NCBI GenBank assembly: GCA_037127255.1
Contig: JBANSL010000006.1
Span: 80,579,850 to 80,643,849 of the forward strand
Direction of reading: 5' to 3'
Source of the DNA: Persicaria tinctoria
Taxonomy: Eukaryota > Streptophyta > Magnoliopsida > Caryophyllales > Polygonaceae
DNA: 64,000 bases
Position numbers and translations under genes: made by a program. Shown here one piece after another: positions 1 through 11,900 of the stretch. How positions within the stretch are numbered: position 1 is the first letter of the stretch; each line of letters begins with the position of its first letter. The notes under the pieces were generated by a model. That model saw only the letters and a list, made by a program, of their open reading frames with translations. It was not told the DNA's origin and did no database searches.

Positions 1-128
1 TCTGCCATGTCTTTACGGAAAACCAAGGTAGATTCTTGTAGAGCAGAGTCAATAATGAACCGCATATTATCAGCAGAAATGCCAGTAGATGGGGTAGGGG
101 AAGGGTTGGGGTCGCTATCGTTCGACAT
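1..128 (-). CDS. gag N-terminus of an LTR retrotransposon (partial, runs off the window)
   Basis: The minus strand has an ATG at 128-126 followed by an open frame to the window edge. The peptide starts MSNDSDPNPSPTPSTG and is rich in Ser, Pro and Asp, then becomes more helical. The assignment rests on position: a PBS-like site and an LTR end lie about 1.05 kb upstream on the same strand (1160-1176), where gag is expected. No conserved gag core is visible because the window ends after 42 codons. It could belong to a gypsy or a copia element. Confidence 0.45.
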   Translation of the reverse strand, partial: MSNDSDPNPSPTPSTGISADNMRFIIDSALQESTLVFRKDMA

Positions 129-1159
129 GTTCCTACAATATCAGAAGCGCAACAAGTAAACGAAGCAAAGACCAGAAACCAAGTAATGCAAGCTCTAGTG
201 ATTCCTAAGAGTGATTCAAGTTTTAGAAATCAAAGAGCGAGAAAACAAGGCACAATATTCAAGCAATTCCCCTGGACACAGAATTTTGCAATATTGAAGA
301 CATCAAGTAATAATCCAAATTGGAAATTAAATCAGCCACAAAGTCGGATATCTAGGATAGCAAGTATAAACAAGCGGCTGAATGTGTATAGAAAAAGAAC
401 TACAATGTGGTGCTTGAATAATATGAATGTTTAATAATCGACAATAGCAATCACAAGGGCAATCAAGTGCACACACTCCGTCAACTATTATCTGACGGTT
501 GCAACACGGTTCAGAGAAAAAGGGGTGTGACCAAGGCTCCAGTGTCGGCACAGCACAAAATCACACAAGTAGGGTTCTTTTGTAATGCTTAAAACCGTTT
601 AGATCATCTAACATGTAGCAATCAAAGAACAAACAAGGAAGAGTTACTAACTCAACAATGTAATGAAGGAATGCTCTTTTTTTATTTTTATTTTTGAATT
701 TAGGCTCGGCTTTTCTGTTTTTTATTTTTTTTTTATATGATGAACAAGCTGCTGTAATATGGAGGTATCAACCGAAAATTGAAGAGCAAGAAAAAAATAA
801 AAATAAAAAGCTACGATGATCTAAAAGTAAGCAAAAATAAAGAAAATAGGGAAAATAGGCTAGAAACTGGAAAAATTAGGGTTCTTTAGTGGTGCAAGTT
901 TATATAATGCTTTTAATCCAAGAATCACAGTCATAGGCATGATATGTAGCAACTAGGAATAAAAGATCACAACTTGCAGTCAAGAACTCAATATCTTCCA
1001 AATTATAGATCCAAACAAAGAATAACAAATATAAAGTGCCAATTTTGATGGGTGAATAATAAAGATTCAACTTTTATGCAGCGGCTATGGTGAAAAATAA
1101 GGCACCAAAAATAAATCACTCAAAAAGAAATCAAGAGAGTAAAGAACTTGCATTAACCT

Positions 1160-1173
1160 GAAATCCGATACCA
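1160..1173 (-). other. Primer-binding site, initiator-Met-tRNA type (diverged)
   Basis: On minus the sequence reads TGGTATCGGATTTC, starting three bases after an LTR end at 1176. The first seven bases match the usual plant TGGTATCAGAGC site for tRNA-iMet priming. Later bases have diverged, so the site is old or a variant. Confidence 0.5.
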
Positions 1174-1175
1174 CT

Positions 1176-2160
1176 TGATATGTTTGGGATACCCGATCCT
1201 TCGCCTGTGGGCTTCGGATCAAGAACCACACCGTATATTTGCTTCGATCTTGCAATGCTCTTTGATATCTCCTGATTTGGAACAAATTAAACAAGTAATT
1301 AAAATTCTGAAATAGCGACAGTTTTTAACACTTAGTAAATTCCAGAAATTTGAGGACAGAGATATAGCGACAGAAAGAGAGAGCGAGGGACTGGATGCGC
1401 GAGGAAGTCGGGAACGCTGGCGCTGGGCTTCGGCACACAGGACACGGGGGTCCTCAGGGTGTGCGGGTGGAAGCGCTGGCGAGTACGCGGACGCTGGCAG
1501 CGAAGGAGTCCGCGAGCGAAGACGCTGGAGCGAACGCCTGGGAGCACGGGCGCGCGGGATGCGGAGCGAAGGCGAGGTTCCAGAGAGGGCCTCGCTCGCT
1601 GGGAGCGACCATGCTTGCGGATGCCGCCAGACGCTGGAGTTCTCGGATGCGCGGCTGGTGTCGAGTAGGGACACTCGGTGATCTTTCCTCGATCTCGACA
1701 AGAACAAGGTGAGGGTTGGTGATTTGTGATGGCCGAAAGTCTTAGAACACAAGAGCTTTGGATTGACAATCGAAGAACCCTTAATCCATAATGGGTTTCT
1801 TCAATTCTATTTCAATCTAATTAAATTAAAGTGCATAACATGAATTTATAGGAAAACTATGAGAGATCTAACCAATCCTTCCTTGCAAAGAAAAGGGGTT
1901 TGGATAGATTAATTCTATCTAAAGATAAATGAAATAACTTTAAGATAAATAAAACCTAAGAAGATAGATATTTAATAACTTGGTGGCTAAGTAATATATC
2001 TAGAAGAGATATAATTAATTTCCACCTTATTTAACTAATTGCATGAAATAATAACATAGGTAATTAATTAAATCCGGCCCAAGCATAAGTGTGACTCGGC
2101 CCACTCTCTCGACAAGACCTTTGTGAACTCGACCCCTAGGTGGTGCCGAGTTCAGGTGAC
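1176..2160 (-). repeat. LTR of a minus-strand retrotransposon (right edge approximate)
   Basis: The left edge (plus-strand TGATATG at 1176) abuts a PBS-like site. A TATA-type box CCTATAAATTC on minus lies at 1841-1852, and a GC-rich stretch (about 1390-1700) follows it, as in an R/U5 region. The upper edge is placed only roughly, where a polyprotein C-terminus begins at about 2161. No target duplication was seen. Open frames in 1219-1770 are read through this GC-rich LTR and I do not regard them as genes. Confidence 0.5.
1841..1852 (-). promoter_or_regulatory. LTR TATA box
   Basis: Minus-strand CCTATAAATTCA lies inside the LTR, about 670 bp before its end. This is a typical position for the LTR promoter. 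Confidence 0.45.
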
Positions 2161-2440
2161 TCATGGCGGGTGCAGACGAGTCTTCATGAGCTTCGTGTGT
2201 GGACGTAGGCTCACTTCTTGTGCTGGCGGTGTAACCCTGAGCCAAGTGATCCTGGGTGGCCTGAACCCTTGCTCTAAAGTTCCATGGTGACGGACAAGAA
2301 AGGCCTTAGTTGCATTTTGAATCTTCTTGGCCCTTGCACGAGTGACAGGGCCATCAAATGGAACCTTCATGTTGTCCTCAATGTCACCAGGGGTCATCGA
2401 TAATTGGAGTCAGGTCCTCAGAACAATTTGACGAGAGGGT
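2161..2440 (-). pseudogene. C-terminal fragment of a Ty3/gypsy polyprotein
   Basis: The minus-strand frame 2397-2161 encodes ...PFDGPVTRARAKKIQNA..., which resembles the 'GPMTRARAKK' block near the C-terminus of many plant Ty3/gypsy polyproteins. Only about 78 codons remain, in front of an LTR on the same strand. No RT or integrase sequence is present. Element 1's LTR begins at about 2400, so the rest of the polyprotein was probably cut away by that insertion or rearrangement. Confidence 0.5.
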
Positions 2441-3161
2441 TTCTCGACCAAATAAATTTGTAGTCAAGACCCCGCTATAGGATAGTGGAGTCAGGTTCGT
2501 CCTCAGGAGAGAAGTCAGCGGTTCTAGGTTTAGTGTGTTTTGGGGTTCAGGGATAGCGGGAAAAGGTGGGGAGGTTGTTGTCGACAAAGAATAGAGGGGT
2601 CGATGTCGATTGATGGAGAGGGAATGGAGGTTGGTGTCGGGTAGAATATGTGCCGAATAAAAATAATAAAATAAAACAAATGAAGATGCAAACTTCCAAG
2701 GTTATGGATCACCACAACAATAAACATATGTGTAGATCATAAATCACATAAATATGCATGCTTTATATCAAGGAATCGACTTTCGCAAATTCCAACAATT
2801 TTGGTGATAGAGGCTCTCGCATAAAAACCTAATTTGTTTCTACCTTTTCTTAATTAGGATTAGTCGGCTCTCGCAAATAATCCCTAATTACTATCCAATT
2901 CATAATAAGATCACTTTCGCTTCAATATCATGAATAAGGAATTTCCTCAACTCTCGCAAAGGATTAAGCACATAGGTAGATGATGATAAAGACATATAAA
3001 TTCATGGATTTATAAATCAAACACACATATCTATGTTGGGATCACCCCAACCCTAGAAGAAGGAAATTAGAAACAAACCATCATAAAAGAAATTAACTTT
3101 AACATAAAATAAACTAAAACTTACAAAACCTTCCAAACGTTCCTCCTCTCTCGCCTCTCTC

Positions 3162-3214
<53 letters not shown>

Positions 3215-4361
3215 CTTGCGCCCTAAGACGACTTTTCTTGAATTAATTGAAAATCAGCCCCCAGGGCTTTATTTATAGCCTTTTAATCCTTGCTATCCAA
3301 GGATAGAAGATATCTATCTATATCTAAAATTTATATCTACTTGCTAAAAGATAAATAAATGCAACAAGGGATTAAATCTAAAAGGGAAAAAATAAATCTA
3401 AAATAGGTAAGATGTCTTCATGTTGATAGATCTCGGCCAAATTGGATAGAATTGGATCCTAGGACTCCCAATCCTAGTAGGACAGCGAAACCGCGTAACG
3501 CGCTCCCGGACACGGCTCGTCGATCTCGACTAGGGCTCCTCGAGATCGAGTAGGATTGTCGTCGACGGGTGTGGCTCGGCTTCTCGGGTGACTGGTGCTC
3601 GACAAGGCTCGGACATGGCTCGGAGGTCTAGTCGACCTCGAGTAGCCCTACTCTGTATCGAGTAGATTTGCTCATCGACTAGGTCTTCCCGGGTGGATCT
3701 ACTCGACATGCTCGGACCTTGGCTCCGGGCTCCTCGATCTCGACTAAGCCTCCTCGAGATCGAGTAGAGGTGGTGCTCGGCTTCTCGACTTGGCACAGCT
3801 CGTCGACTCCGGACATGGCGTCGAAGTGTGGTCGATCTCGACAAGGCCTCCTCGAGATCGAGTACGGTTCCGGGATCGGGTTGTCTCTGACTCAGTGTCC
3901 TCGATCAGCTCTGCTCGACCAGGTGTGCTTGGACAGCCCTCGTCGAGATCGAGTAGACGCTAGTCGATCTCGAGTAGAGTTCTCTTAGCTTTCTGCTCTG
4001 TTCTTGAAACGCACTTTCCCGAGTCCTCGTTTGTCGGATTGACGCATAGAACCATGCGTTGGAAAGCTCTTTTCGAGGGATACAACTTTTATGAAGACAT
4101 CAAAGCTTGATTCCGAATGATGAATACCGAAAAATGTCCTTTTCTCCAACTGCACCATTCTTAGCTTCTCCATGAGTTTCCTTTAAGCTCCAAAGTGCGT
4201 CCGATTTCTGCGAAATACAACCAAAACTTGTGTAGACCTCCATATATTGCAAATAAGTGTAAAATACACAAATTCTGTATTATTCTGACCCAAATGCATG
4301 CAATGTATGCAGAAATCGATATAAAAGTAAGTGTAAAACATGGCAAATGAGGCTCACAACA
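2400..4361 (-). repeat. 3' LTR of element 1
   Basis: It aligns throughout with the LTRs of element 2, from a plus-strand counterpart of the 'caagacttcctcccg' block (about 2460) to the terminal CTCACAACA at 4353-4361, where the PPT follows. It contains TCGANNTCGA motifs of the GATCTC/GAGATC type (about 3515-3980) and a long CT microsatellite. The low edge is approximate because the terminal bases have decayed. Confidence 0.7.
3155..3211. repeat. (CT)n microsatellite
   Basis: An almost perfect CT run of about 57 bp inside the element 1 LTR, downstream of the LTR promoter on minus. The same place in the element 3 LTRs is only mildly pyrimidine-rich, so the expansion is specific to this copy. 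Confidence 0.9.
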
Positions 4362-4397
4362 AACACCCCATACTTAAGCTTGCTTGTCCTCAAGCAA
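4362..4397 (-). other. Polypurine tract plus hairpin module, element 1
   Basis: The plus strand reads AACACCCCATACTTAAGC directly after the LTR end, so the coding strand has a polypurine tract. Next comes TTGCTTG (4380-4386), loop TCCT, CAAGCAA (4391-4397): a perfect 7-bp stem. Equivalent modules occur in elements 2 and 3 and in H4. Confidence 0.7.
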
Positions 4398-5342
4398 TAC
4401 TTTTAATTGTCATTCAGGGGAAGAATTCAAAACTCTCAACATCTTAGATTCATTCTTATATAACCCTGCAATCAATTACCATCCTCGAAAAGGTACTAGT
4501 GTCACAGATCCATGCATGTGCAAATATACAAAAGCAACATCTACTCACAAAAGGAGGGTTATACAAAACAATTCATTTGTGACAAAGCATTAATAATCAA
4601 GAGGACTTTAATTTAAGCTCAAATAAGGAGTAGAATTTGGTAAAAGGCTAAAGGTGGGCAATTTTTGGTAATGTGGTGCTAATGATCCAGGAAAATGAAG
4701 TATTTCCAAATTGAATTTCATACCACATTGTTTCTCATAAGATTCATCACTTTTCATGATGCTTTTTCTCAATAATAATGTTTTTACCTCTCTAACCTCA
4801 GCACTACCTTCTCGCGAGTCGCAAACATATGAAATATATGAAATAAGGCATAATATGGTGGAGCAATATTTTAGAACATGTGGAGCAATATATGAAATAA
4901 GGCATAATATGGTTTTTGTGATGCATAAGCATAGGTAAGGCTAGGATTATAACAATATGAACATTATATGGAAATATAAATTCCTCCATCCTCTTATCAT
5001 GCAACATGTCAAAAGCAATATCAAATTTACCTCCTTTCATGGTTTTCAAGAAAATAATGCACTTCATTGTGACTTCCCTTTACTAGGCAATTTCATGCTA
5101 TATCTCTAATTAATCCAATTTTGCATCGTCGAGTTCAATATAAGCTTCCATGACATTATTCAAAATTTTCAATGGGGGTCATTTTTTAAACTTTGGAAAA
5201 CATGCATGTAAGCACATAAATCAATAATGCATTCCAAAATAACCATGTAGCAATTCAAAGAAATAGATTCTAAATATGCACACATAATGTCAAATATGGA
5301 AAATAATGCATAAAGTAAGCCCTTTCCCCACCCCATGTATGC

Positions 5343-7451
5343 TCAAGGTGGTATCTGCAGTGCCCATGTAGCTTGGGCCTCAAATAAGACTCCATTCTTG
5401 TCCATCAGCTGTAATCCTCAAGAATGGATCTTGTTCACCACAAACGGTCCCATCCGCTTCTTGTTGAATTTGTTGGGGAACCAATGATCCTTTGATTTAG
5501 AGACATAGAGCTTGTCTCCAACTTTATACTCCTTGGGCTCATCATTGGATATCCTACATAAGCGCACATACCAAGGAAAACCACTCCCATGTATAGATAT
5601 ATCTTTAATGGAAATAGGAGAAGAAAGATCCATACCTTGGCTTACCTTCACAGAGACGGAATCGGGGACCACAGTGTTTGGTCGATCTCGACTAGGGCTA
5701 GTCGATCTCGACGACTCTGCAGTTTCTGGTGGTGGTCTGCTCGAGGATGCATGAGTCGACGAAGGGGAAGGCTTGTCGACCTCGAGTGGCCTACTCGATC
5801 TCGACTAGGTTTCTGCTCCTGGTGGCTTCATCGTCGAGGAAGAAGGATCTGGTGGAGCCGGGTGGTGGTCGATCTCGACAAGCCTCGTCGAGATCGAGGA
5901 CCCTGGTTCGTCTGGTGGAGTCATTGTCGAGGAAGCAGGGGCTGGTGGAGCCGGGTGGTGGTCGATCTCGACAAGCCTGGTCGAGATCGAGGAGCCTGGC
6001 ACTTCAGTGTTGTTGCTCGTCGATGCTGGTGCTGGTGGAGGTCTCTGTTTTTGGTCGAGGTCGACTAGGGTCCTCGATGTCGAGGAGCCTTGGTCGATCT
6101 TGACCCCATACTTGGTTCCTGTCAAGGCATCCGAAAAATAATAAATCCATAACGACGTACCTTGGTTTGTGTCGATTGGATTTTCTGCATCCTTCTTTAG
6201 GATTGCCATGATCTCCTCCACCTGGGCCTCCATGTCCCTCTTTTCCTACTTCTCAGGGGTCATATTTCTGATCTTGGGTTCCCCGCAGGTGATGTAGCCA
6301 GCTGAGATAGATTTCACCTCTTCCATTGGACCTATATGCCTTTCAGTTTTATTAAAGGAATACTCAATTACCTCATCGCTGATGTTGAAGGTCAGCACTC
6401 CTTTCCTTACGCTTATGTTGGCATCCACCGTCGCCAAGAAGGGTCTCCCTAGAATAATTGGACAAGCAGGATCTTCTTGCATATCAACAACTAGAAAATC
6501 AGCAGGGACAAAGAATTTACCTACTTGTACTGGCACATTGTCAACCATGCCTGTTGGGATGACCACAGTGTTGTTGGCCATGTAAAGTCTAGCATCCACA
6601 GGCTCTAGGGCATCTATCTTAATCTTGAACCAAATTGTTATAGGCATTATACTCACACTAGCTCCAAGATCACATAAAGAATTAATTTTGTATGGACCAA
6701 ATCCAATAGTTATAGCAAACTTACCTGGATCCGGCCTCTTCTCCAATATGTCCAGATGGCTGCACTCCTCTGTGATTTCAGCCATCGATCACTTTTTGCT
6801 CAGAATCTCCTTCAGGAACTTGACATAAGATGGCATTTCATTGAGACCTTATGTGAAGGGGATGGTGACGTTGAGCTTCTGAAGCATCTTGATGAAGCGC
6901 TGAAATTTCTTCTCTGCTGGGTCCTTTGGAGATTTTGTGGGGAAAGGCAACTTCTTTTTCTGATTTGGAGCCAGAACAGATGTCGGAGGTGCTGCAGGCT
7001 GCTCTATGTCGACTGGGAGCTCCTCGACTTCGACTACACTCTTGTCGATCTCGACTAGATTGGGCGTTGTCGAGTTGCTGTTCAGTGCAGACGATAGTTT
7101 CTGAAGTTTCTCCTCGAGGTCGAGTAGGCCATCCTTGAGATCGACTAGGCTCTGGTCGACTAGCTGTTCTTCGTTGTTCTGCTGCTTTATGACCTCTGGC
7201 TCTTGCAGTTGATGGCCGCTTCTGAGTTTTACAGCAGCGATGTGTCCAGTCTTTCCCTTAGGATTTGGTTCTGAAGATCTAGGGAGCGCACCTGACTGTC
7301 TGGGGATTCCTGCTGCTAGCTGACCGATCTGTGTATCAACTGATTTCCGCCATATGTCAATTTACACAAGCCTAGAGTTGACACCTTGCATCTGAGTATA
7401 GACAGAGTTGAAGGATTGCCTAGTTTCTGAGTGGTTTCTCCGTATTTCCTC
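5343..7451 (-). pseudogene. Gag-protease polyprotein of element 1 (decayed)
   Basis: Blocks of the element 2 polyprotein appear in order on minus: the end of gag and the linker (7451-6790, frameshifted), protease (6785-6246, with the DLGAS active site intact and ILGRPF), a VEIDHHP repeat linker (6233-5805), and the GPY/F-like tail (5672-5343). There is a TAG stop between the protease and linker blocks near 6240. A GGA-to-TGA change near 5417 cuts the tail after GPFVVNKIHS. It cannot give a full product. The intact frame at 25540-28983 is the reference for reading it. Confidence 0.75.
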
Positions 7452-7478
7452 TGATGGCCCTGTCACTCGTGCAAGGGC
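7452..7478. repeat. 27-bp filler, inverted copy of 2330-2356
   Basis: These 27 bases are an exact reverse complement of 2330-2356, which encodes the GPVTRARA block of the gypsy polyprotein fragment. They sit between the break in element 1 gag (7451) and the start of a plus-strand LTR (about 7485). Confidence 0.75.
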
Positions 7479-7484
7479 TATTTT

Positions 7485-8985
7485 TCACCATGCATCGTTC
7501 TGAATCAAGTTTGATTTCTTCATGAAAGTTGTAGCCCTCGGAAAGAGATTTCCAACGCATGCTCATATGCGTCAATCGAACGAACGACGACTCGGGAAAG
7601 TGCGTTTCAAGACAGATGCAGAATGCGAAGAAATACAGAAGAGGTCGATTTCGACCATACTTGTCGATATCAACCTGATTTTGGTCAAAATTTCTCTTGG
7701 AGCCCAATATCGAGTGTTAGAATCCGAATCTGAGAAGATAGGTCAATATCGACCATATTGGCTTGATATCGACCAGTACACAGAGGCCGATTTTGAGCTG
7801 TTTCGAGTCCGAGTGCTGAGCTGGCTTTCTTCCACATGAAGCAAGAGATATTCTATCAACTCAAGAGGAGATTTATCAAGTTCTATCAAGAGAAGAAGGA
7901 TCTATCCACACTAATCCTAGTTTCCTTTTAGATATAATTGTTTTATTTCCATATTTTATCTTTATATTATAGATGGATATTTTTAGATAAAGATATAGTT
8001 GTTTCTTTCCTAGATTAGCTAGGGAATGAAGCCTATAAATAAAGCCCTAGGGGCCGAGTTTTATTCATTCAATTTAAGTTACAATTAGTTACAGAGAGAG
8101 AAAGAGAGAGCTTGTGGCGTGAGTAAGGTGGAGTTTGTCGAGAGGCGTTTTGGCTTCGATTGGTTGTAAGCTTTATCTTATTTTATTTAATGCAATTTAG
8201 TTCCCTTTTATTATTGATGTCTTTCTTGATGAGGAAGAGCGAGTAGTCACCCAAATTCTAGTGTCGGAAGGAGCCCGACGATAGCCATGTGAGGTGATGC
8301 GGTAAAGGTCCAATCTTTTGATCCGATTTCGTCTTCTATCCCTATGAGCATGATTCTTTTGTGAAATTTGAAGGTGATCCTTGTTTGTGTTATTGAAGAG
8401 AAAGTGATCTTAACGCAACTTGGATTAATTATGTCAAAAAGGGTAAGTAACAATTAGGGTTTATGCGAAAGCCTCTATATTCCTATTTGTTAATAACAAA
8501 ACTTATTTGATGAAAAACATGGTCTTTTATGCCTTTATGTGTTATTTTACATGGTTATCGTTGTGGTGTTGAAACTCTGATCTTGGAAGTCTTTAGTTTA
8601 TTGGTTTATTTCATAAATTTCGAGTTCTGTTTGCGAAAATCTACGAGTTTTAAATTTTTGTTTTAAGTCAAAATCGAGCACTGTTTGGTCGAGATTTTTG
8701 GTCGATATTGAGTAGGTAGGTCGATATCGACCAGTTTGAGTTATCTGTTCTATTTTGCTTGTTTCTGGGTTTTACAGTTTCTGTCGATAGTGTGGTCGAT
8801 ATCGAGCGCTCTTCTGGTCGATTTTCTGCTGAGTTCTGGAATTGAAAAGGCGGGCGCTGACACGCTTCCTCGTGGATACGATCCTGACTACCTTCTACCA
8901 CAACGGGTGAAAGTCTTGTATTTATTTGCTGAGACAATGAGTCAGTTTGCTTTATATGCTAAAGTATGATTGGTATGCCCTAACA
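7485..8985 (+). repeat. Athila-like LTR on plus (5' end truncated, right edge approximate)
   Basis: It is the reverse orientation of the element 1 LTR. The block at 7485-7620 matches 4000-4130 inverted, and 8868-8945 matches the 'caagacttcctcccg' terminal block of the other LTRs inverted. About 190 bp of the LTR start is missing. Its internal motifs are of the TCGATATCGA type (for example near 7740-7780 and 8710-8815), as in element 3. The right edge TAACA at 8981-8985 is my best guess. Confidence 0.65.
8031..8041 (+). promoter_or_regulatory. LTR TATA box
   Basis: GCCTATAAATA on plus is followed by AAGCCCTAGGGGC. The same context (tataaataaggccctagggggc on minus) occurs in the element 2 LTRs, so this is the conserved LTR promoter. 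Confidence 0.6.
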
Positions 8986-11900
8986 ATGAAATGTGTATTG
9001 ACTGATCTGTGCAAACGTGATAGCAAGAGTACCCTTTATTTCCCCATGGTCAAGCCCGACTTATGTGGAACGACCCCTTCCGCTATGTTAACCACTTTTT
9101 CGGTTCTATCGAATCCTTTTCCCGGATATCAGTATCTTTCACGGGAAATCGGGTTGGTAAACACATTGTGTCGGGAATCATGGTTGGATATTAAGGTTGT
9201 TTGAGTGAGTGTTGGAAGTTGTTGATGTCACTTTGAGTCAGAAGTAAGGTGTTTCTGGGGCTGTCTTTCCTTATTCTTGTGATGATCAACTAGTGTCTTC
9301 TTGCCATGAAGAGGCGTACCGTAGTCCCACGGGAAAGACGGGTGATGAGTCGGTTGGGAAAGGTCAATGGTTTCCCTTAGGGATATTTGTCCGGTTGTAA
9401 TGGTGGCTCTCTCTGAATTGCACGACATGATCTTATAGCCTCCTGCATATACCTTGCGAATGACCATTAGTACAACCTGCCCTGTTATTACATATGTGAT
9501 TGATTATATTGCTTGAGTCTCATGTTGTGTCTTGCCTTCTATCATGATTGTATGTTGTTATAGCATGTTAACTTGGCCTATTGATCACATGATTGATTGG
9601 AAGGATGAACCATATGAGGTGAACATACATGATCGTTATTTTCCTCTTTGATTAGGTTCATGATAGTGTGATCAACTCCCCTTTCCATGAATGCTTGTAG
9701 ATTATTGCCTTAGCATGCTGGATGCTGACGTGTCAATGCTTATTGCTCATTTGTGACAAGAATCTATAGCATGCCCATCTAGTTTTTATTCGTCAATTGA
9801 CTATTGTTGATGATTCTGCAAGTTAATATTGTTGTATGATTACGTGTTTAGGATGAAGAATATGTGGTATAATTGAGCCTTGATGAATATATATTTTATC
9901 ATGTTATGTGTTGATTTGAACTCATATCCCCGTATTCTAGCTATATTATCCCATTATTAGGTTCGTATTATGCATCGTGACATTTTCTTCCATGCCCCTA
10001 TGTTGTTGGAATATTATTGATCGACTTCTTGCATATCGTCATGTTAATTAATTAAACTTAACGCATGTTTTACCTTAGTATGTGTTTATTTGAGCTCATG
10101 TTATCCATCGTTAAACTTTTCTCATGCTTCTATATCGTTGGAATGTGATTGAATTAAATTCTTATGTATCGTCATGATTAGTTGCATGCATGTATCGTAT
10201 GTTATGTAGAGCCTTTAGCATCATGTAGGATCCTTGGTCGTGACTTGGGCGAATTTATATCTTGCTTGCATTATTGCTGATTCTCTCTCGAGCTAGGTCC
10301 CTGATAGTGTGATCCTTCCCTCTTAATATCATCTTGAAATGTCTTACTCATGCAATTTAGATTGATGTTGAATTTGATGATCGATTGCTTTCTGTGATGG
10401 TTCATCCTAGTATGCTTACATGTTATCACTAGGTAGTGTTCGCTATTACCTTATGAATTCCTCTTGTGTTGGCAAAGAGGTATGACTTGGCACCTCACAT
10501 GATCACTAGGAAATGTCTTACTCATGCAATGTGAGAATGAATTTAGTCGAGTTACCTTGATTGTGGTCATGATTCGATATGTGCTAGTAGTATTCTGTAG
10601 GGCTTATGATTTCCAATATAACTCGCTAATGATCACATGTTGTACTTGTTCTATGATCTGATGACTACTGGACCATATATGTTCTCTATGATGGTCGTTC
10701 CTAGCATGATTAAAATATGTCGCCCATGATGCCCTTCTTGTTACTTTTGATGATGCCTCATGTTTCGAGAATATTATGTTGAACTCCTCTTAATGACTTT
10801 TGACTATACTTGTATTACATCATGTGTCGCTAGTATTACGTAGGACATGTGCTTTCTAAATGCATCTCGTCGTATAATTGCATGCCATTCTCGACCTATT
10901 GTATGATCATTGTTGTCAGATGTGATAGTTATCATGCTGCTCTTATGTGTTCTCGTATGAGCTTAATCTGATTGTTACGATATACCTTGTCATGCTATAT
11001 TTTACCTCACTTGCTGATGCATATACCATTCCCGTGTATTGTTCAGATGTATGATCATTGCTATGAATCCCATGTATCCTGTTTAAAGTTGTTGAGTATA
11101 TCTGCTTCCATGGAATCATATACTACTAGTTTATCTCACATGCATCCGTGTAGGACTCGATTGTGTCTTTGAAAATGAATACGAATGTTGCCCCCCTTGA
11201 GATAGGTACATGTTAGTGTAGATTAGTGTGTTTGGTATGCTCCATGATGAATTCGTGTTTGCCTGTCACGATTATAACCTAAATAGACTTCCATAAGGGC
11301 ATCGTTGCTATTCTCGGGTCCGAGTTTCGTCTCTAGTTATCGTCTTTAGTTGTGGTCCGTGTTTATCCCCGAAAGGAATTTGGGATGTCTTCTCTTGTCA
11401 CTCCCCTATCCCCCCGAACTTGGACTCTTGCGCGATACATTGGGTGAGCGACCACATAGAAGAGGGAACGGAAAGTGGTTAGCAATAGAGTAGTGTAGCG
11501 GAAGCGTGGGTCCATAACCCACGGGCCTCAGGATCAATGATGTCGGTGGGACAAGCATGTTTCGAGGATGGCGGTTACTGAGAACGATATGACTTTCAAG
11601 CGAGAGTGTCATCTGTTCGAATTGTTAATTCCTTCTGAATTTGTTGTGATGATATTGCACTGACCTGACGATGAGATTTACGTGTTGATGTGCTGACTTG
11701 GTAATGATTGTTGCCTAATTGTCTGTTGTCTATGATGATATGATTTTACGCCTTACAGTTCTAATGTGCCATGATGTCATGATGTGTTGCTACTCTGAGT
11801 TGCTAAGTATGATATAAATTAAATTGCCTATAAAGTATGAACTGCAAATGCTGAGAACCTGAATTGTTTATCTGCTAAGGTTATGATAAAACTTGCTAGC

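Larger units (their letters stand above)
2400..7451 (-). mobile_element. Element 1: truncated Athila-like non-autonomous LTR retrotransposon
   Basis: The element reads on minus. It has a 3' LTR (about 2400-4361), a PPT and hairpin module just inside it (4362-4397), a non-coding 3' stretch, and a decayed gag-protease frame (7451-5343). It is collinear with element 2 (21737-31375) but loses homology abruptly at 7451, inside gag, so the 5' part of gag, the PBS and the 5' LTR are missing. Compared with element 2, the non-coding 3' stretch has lost a block of about 300 bp near 4830 and carries a local duplication (ATGAAATAAGGCATAATATGG occurs twice near 4837 and 4890). Confidence 0.75.

Noticed and set aside
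1219..1769. Overlapping frames of 105-177 codons on both strands
   Set aside because: They arise from GC-rich LTR sequence after a TATA box. Composition is Ser/Arg/Pro-rich with no domain.
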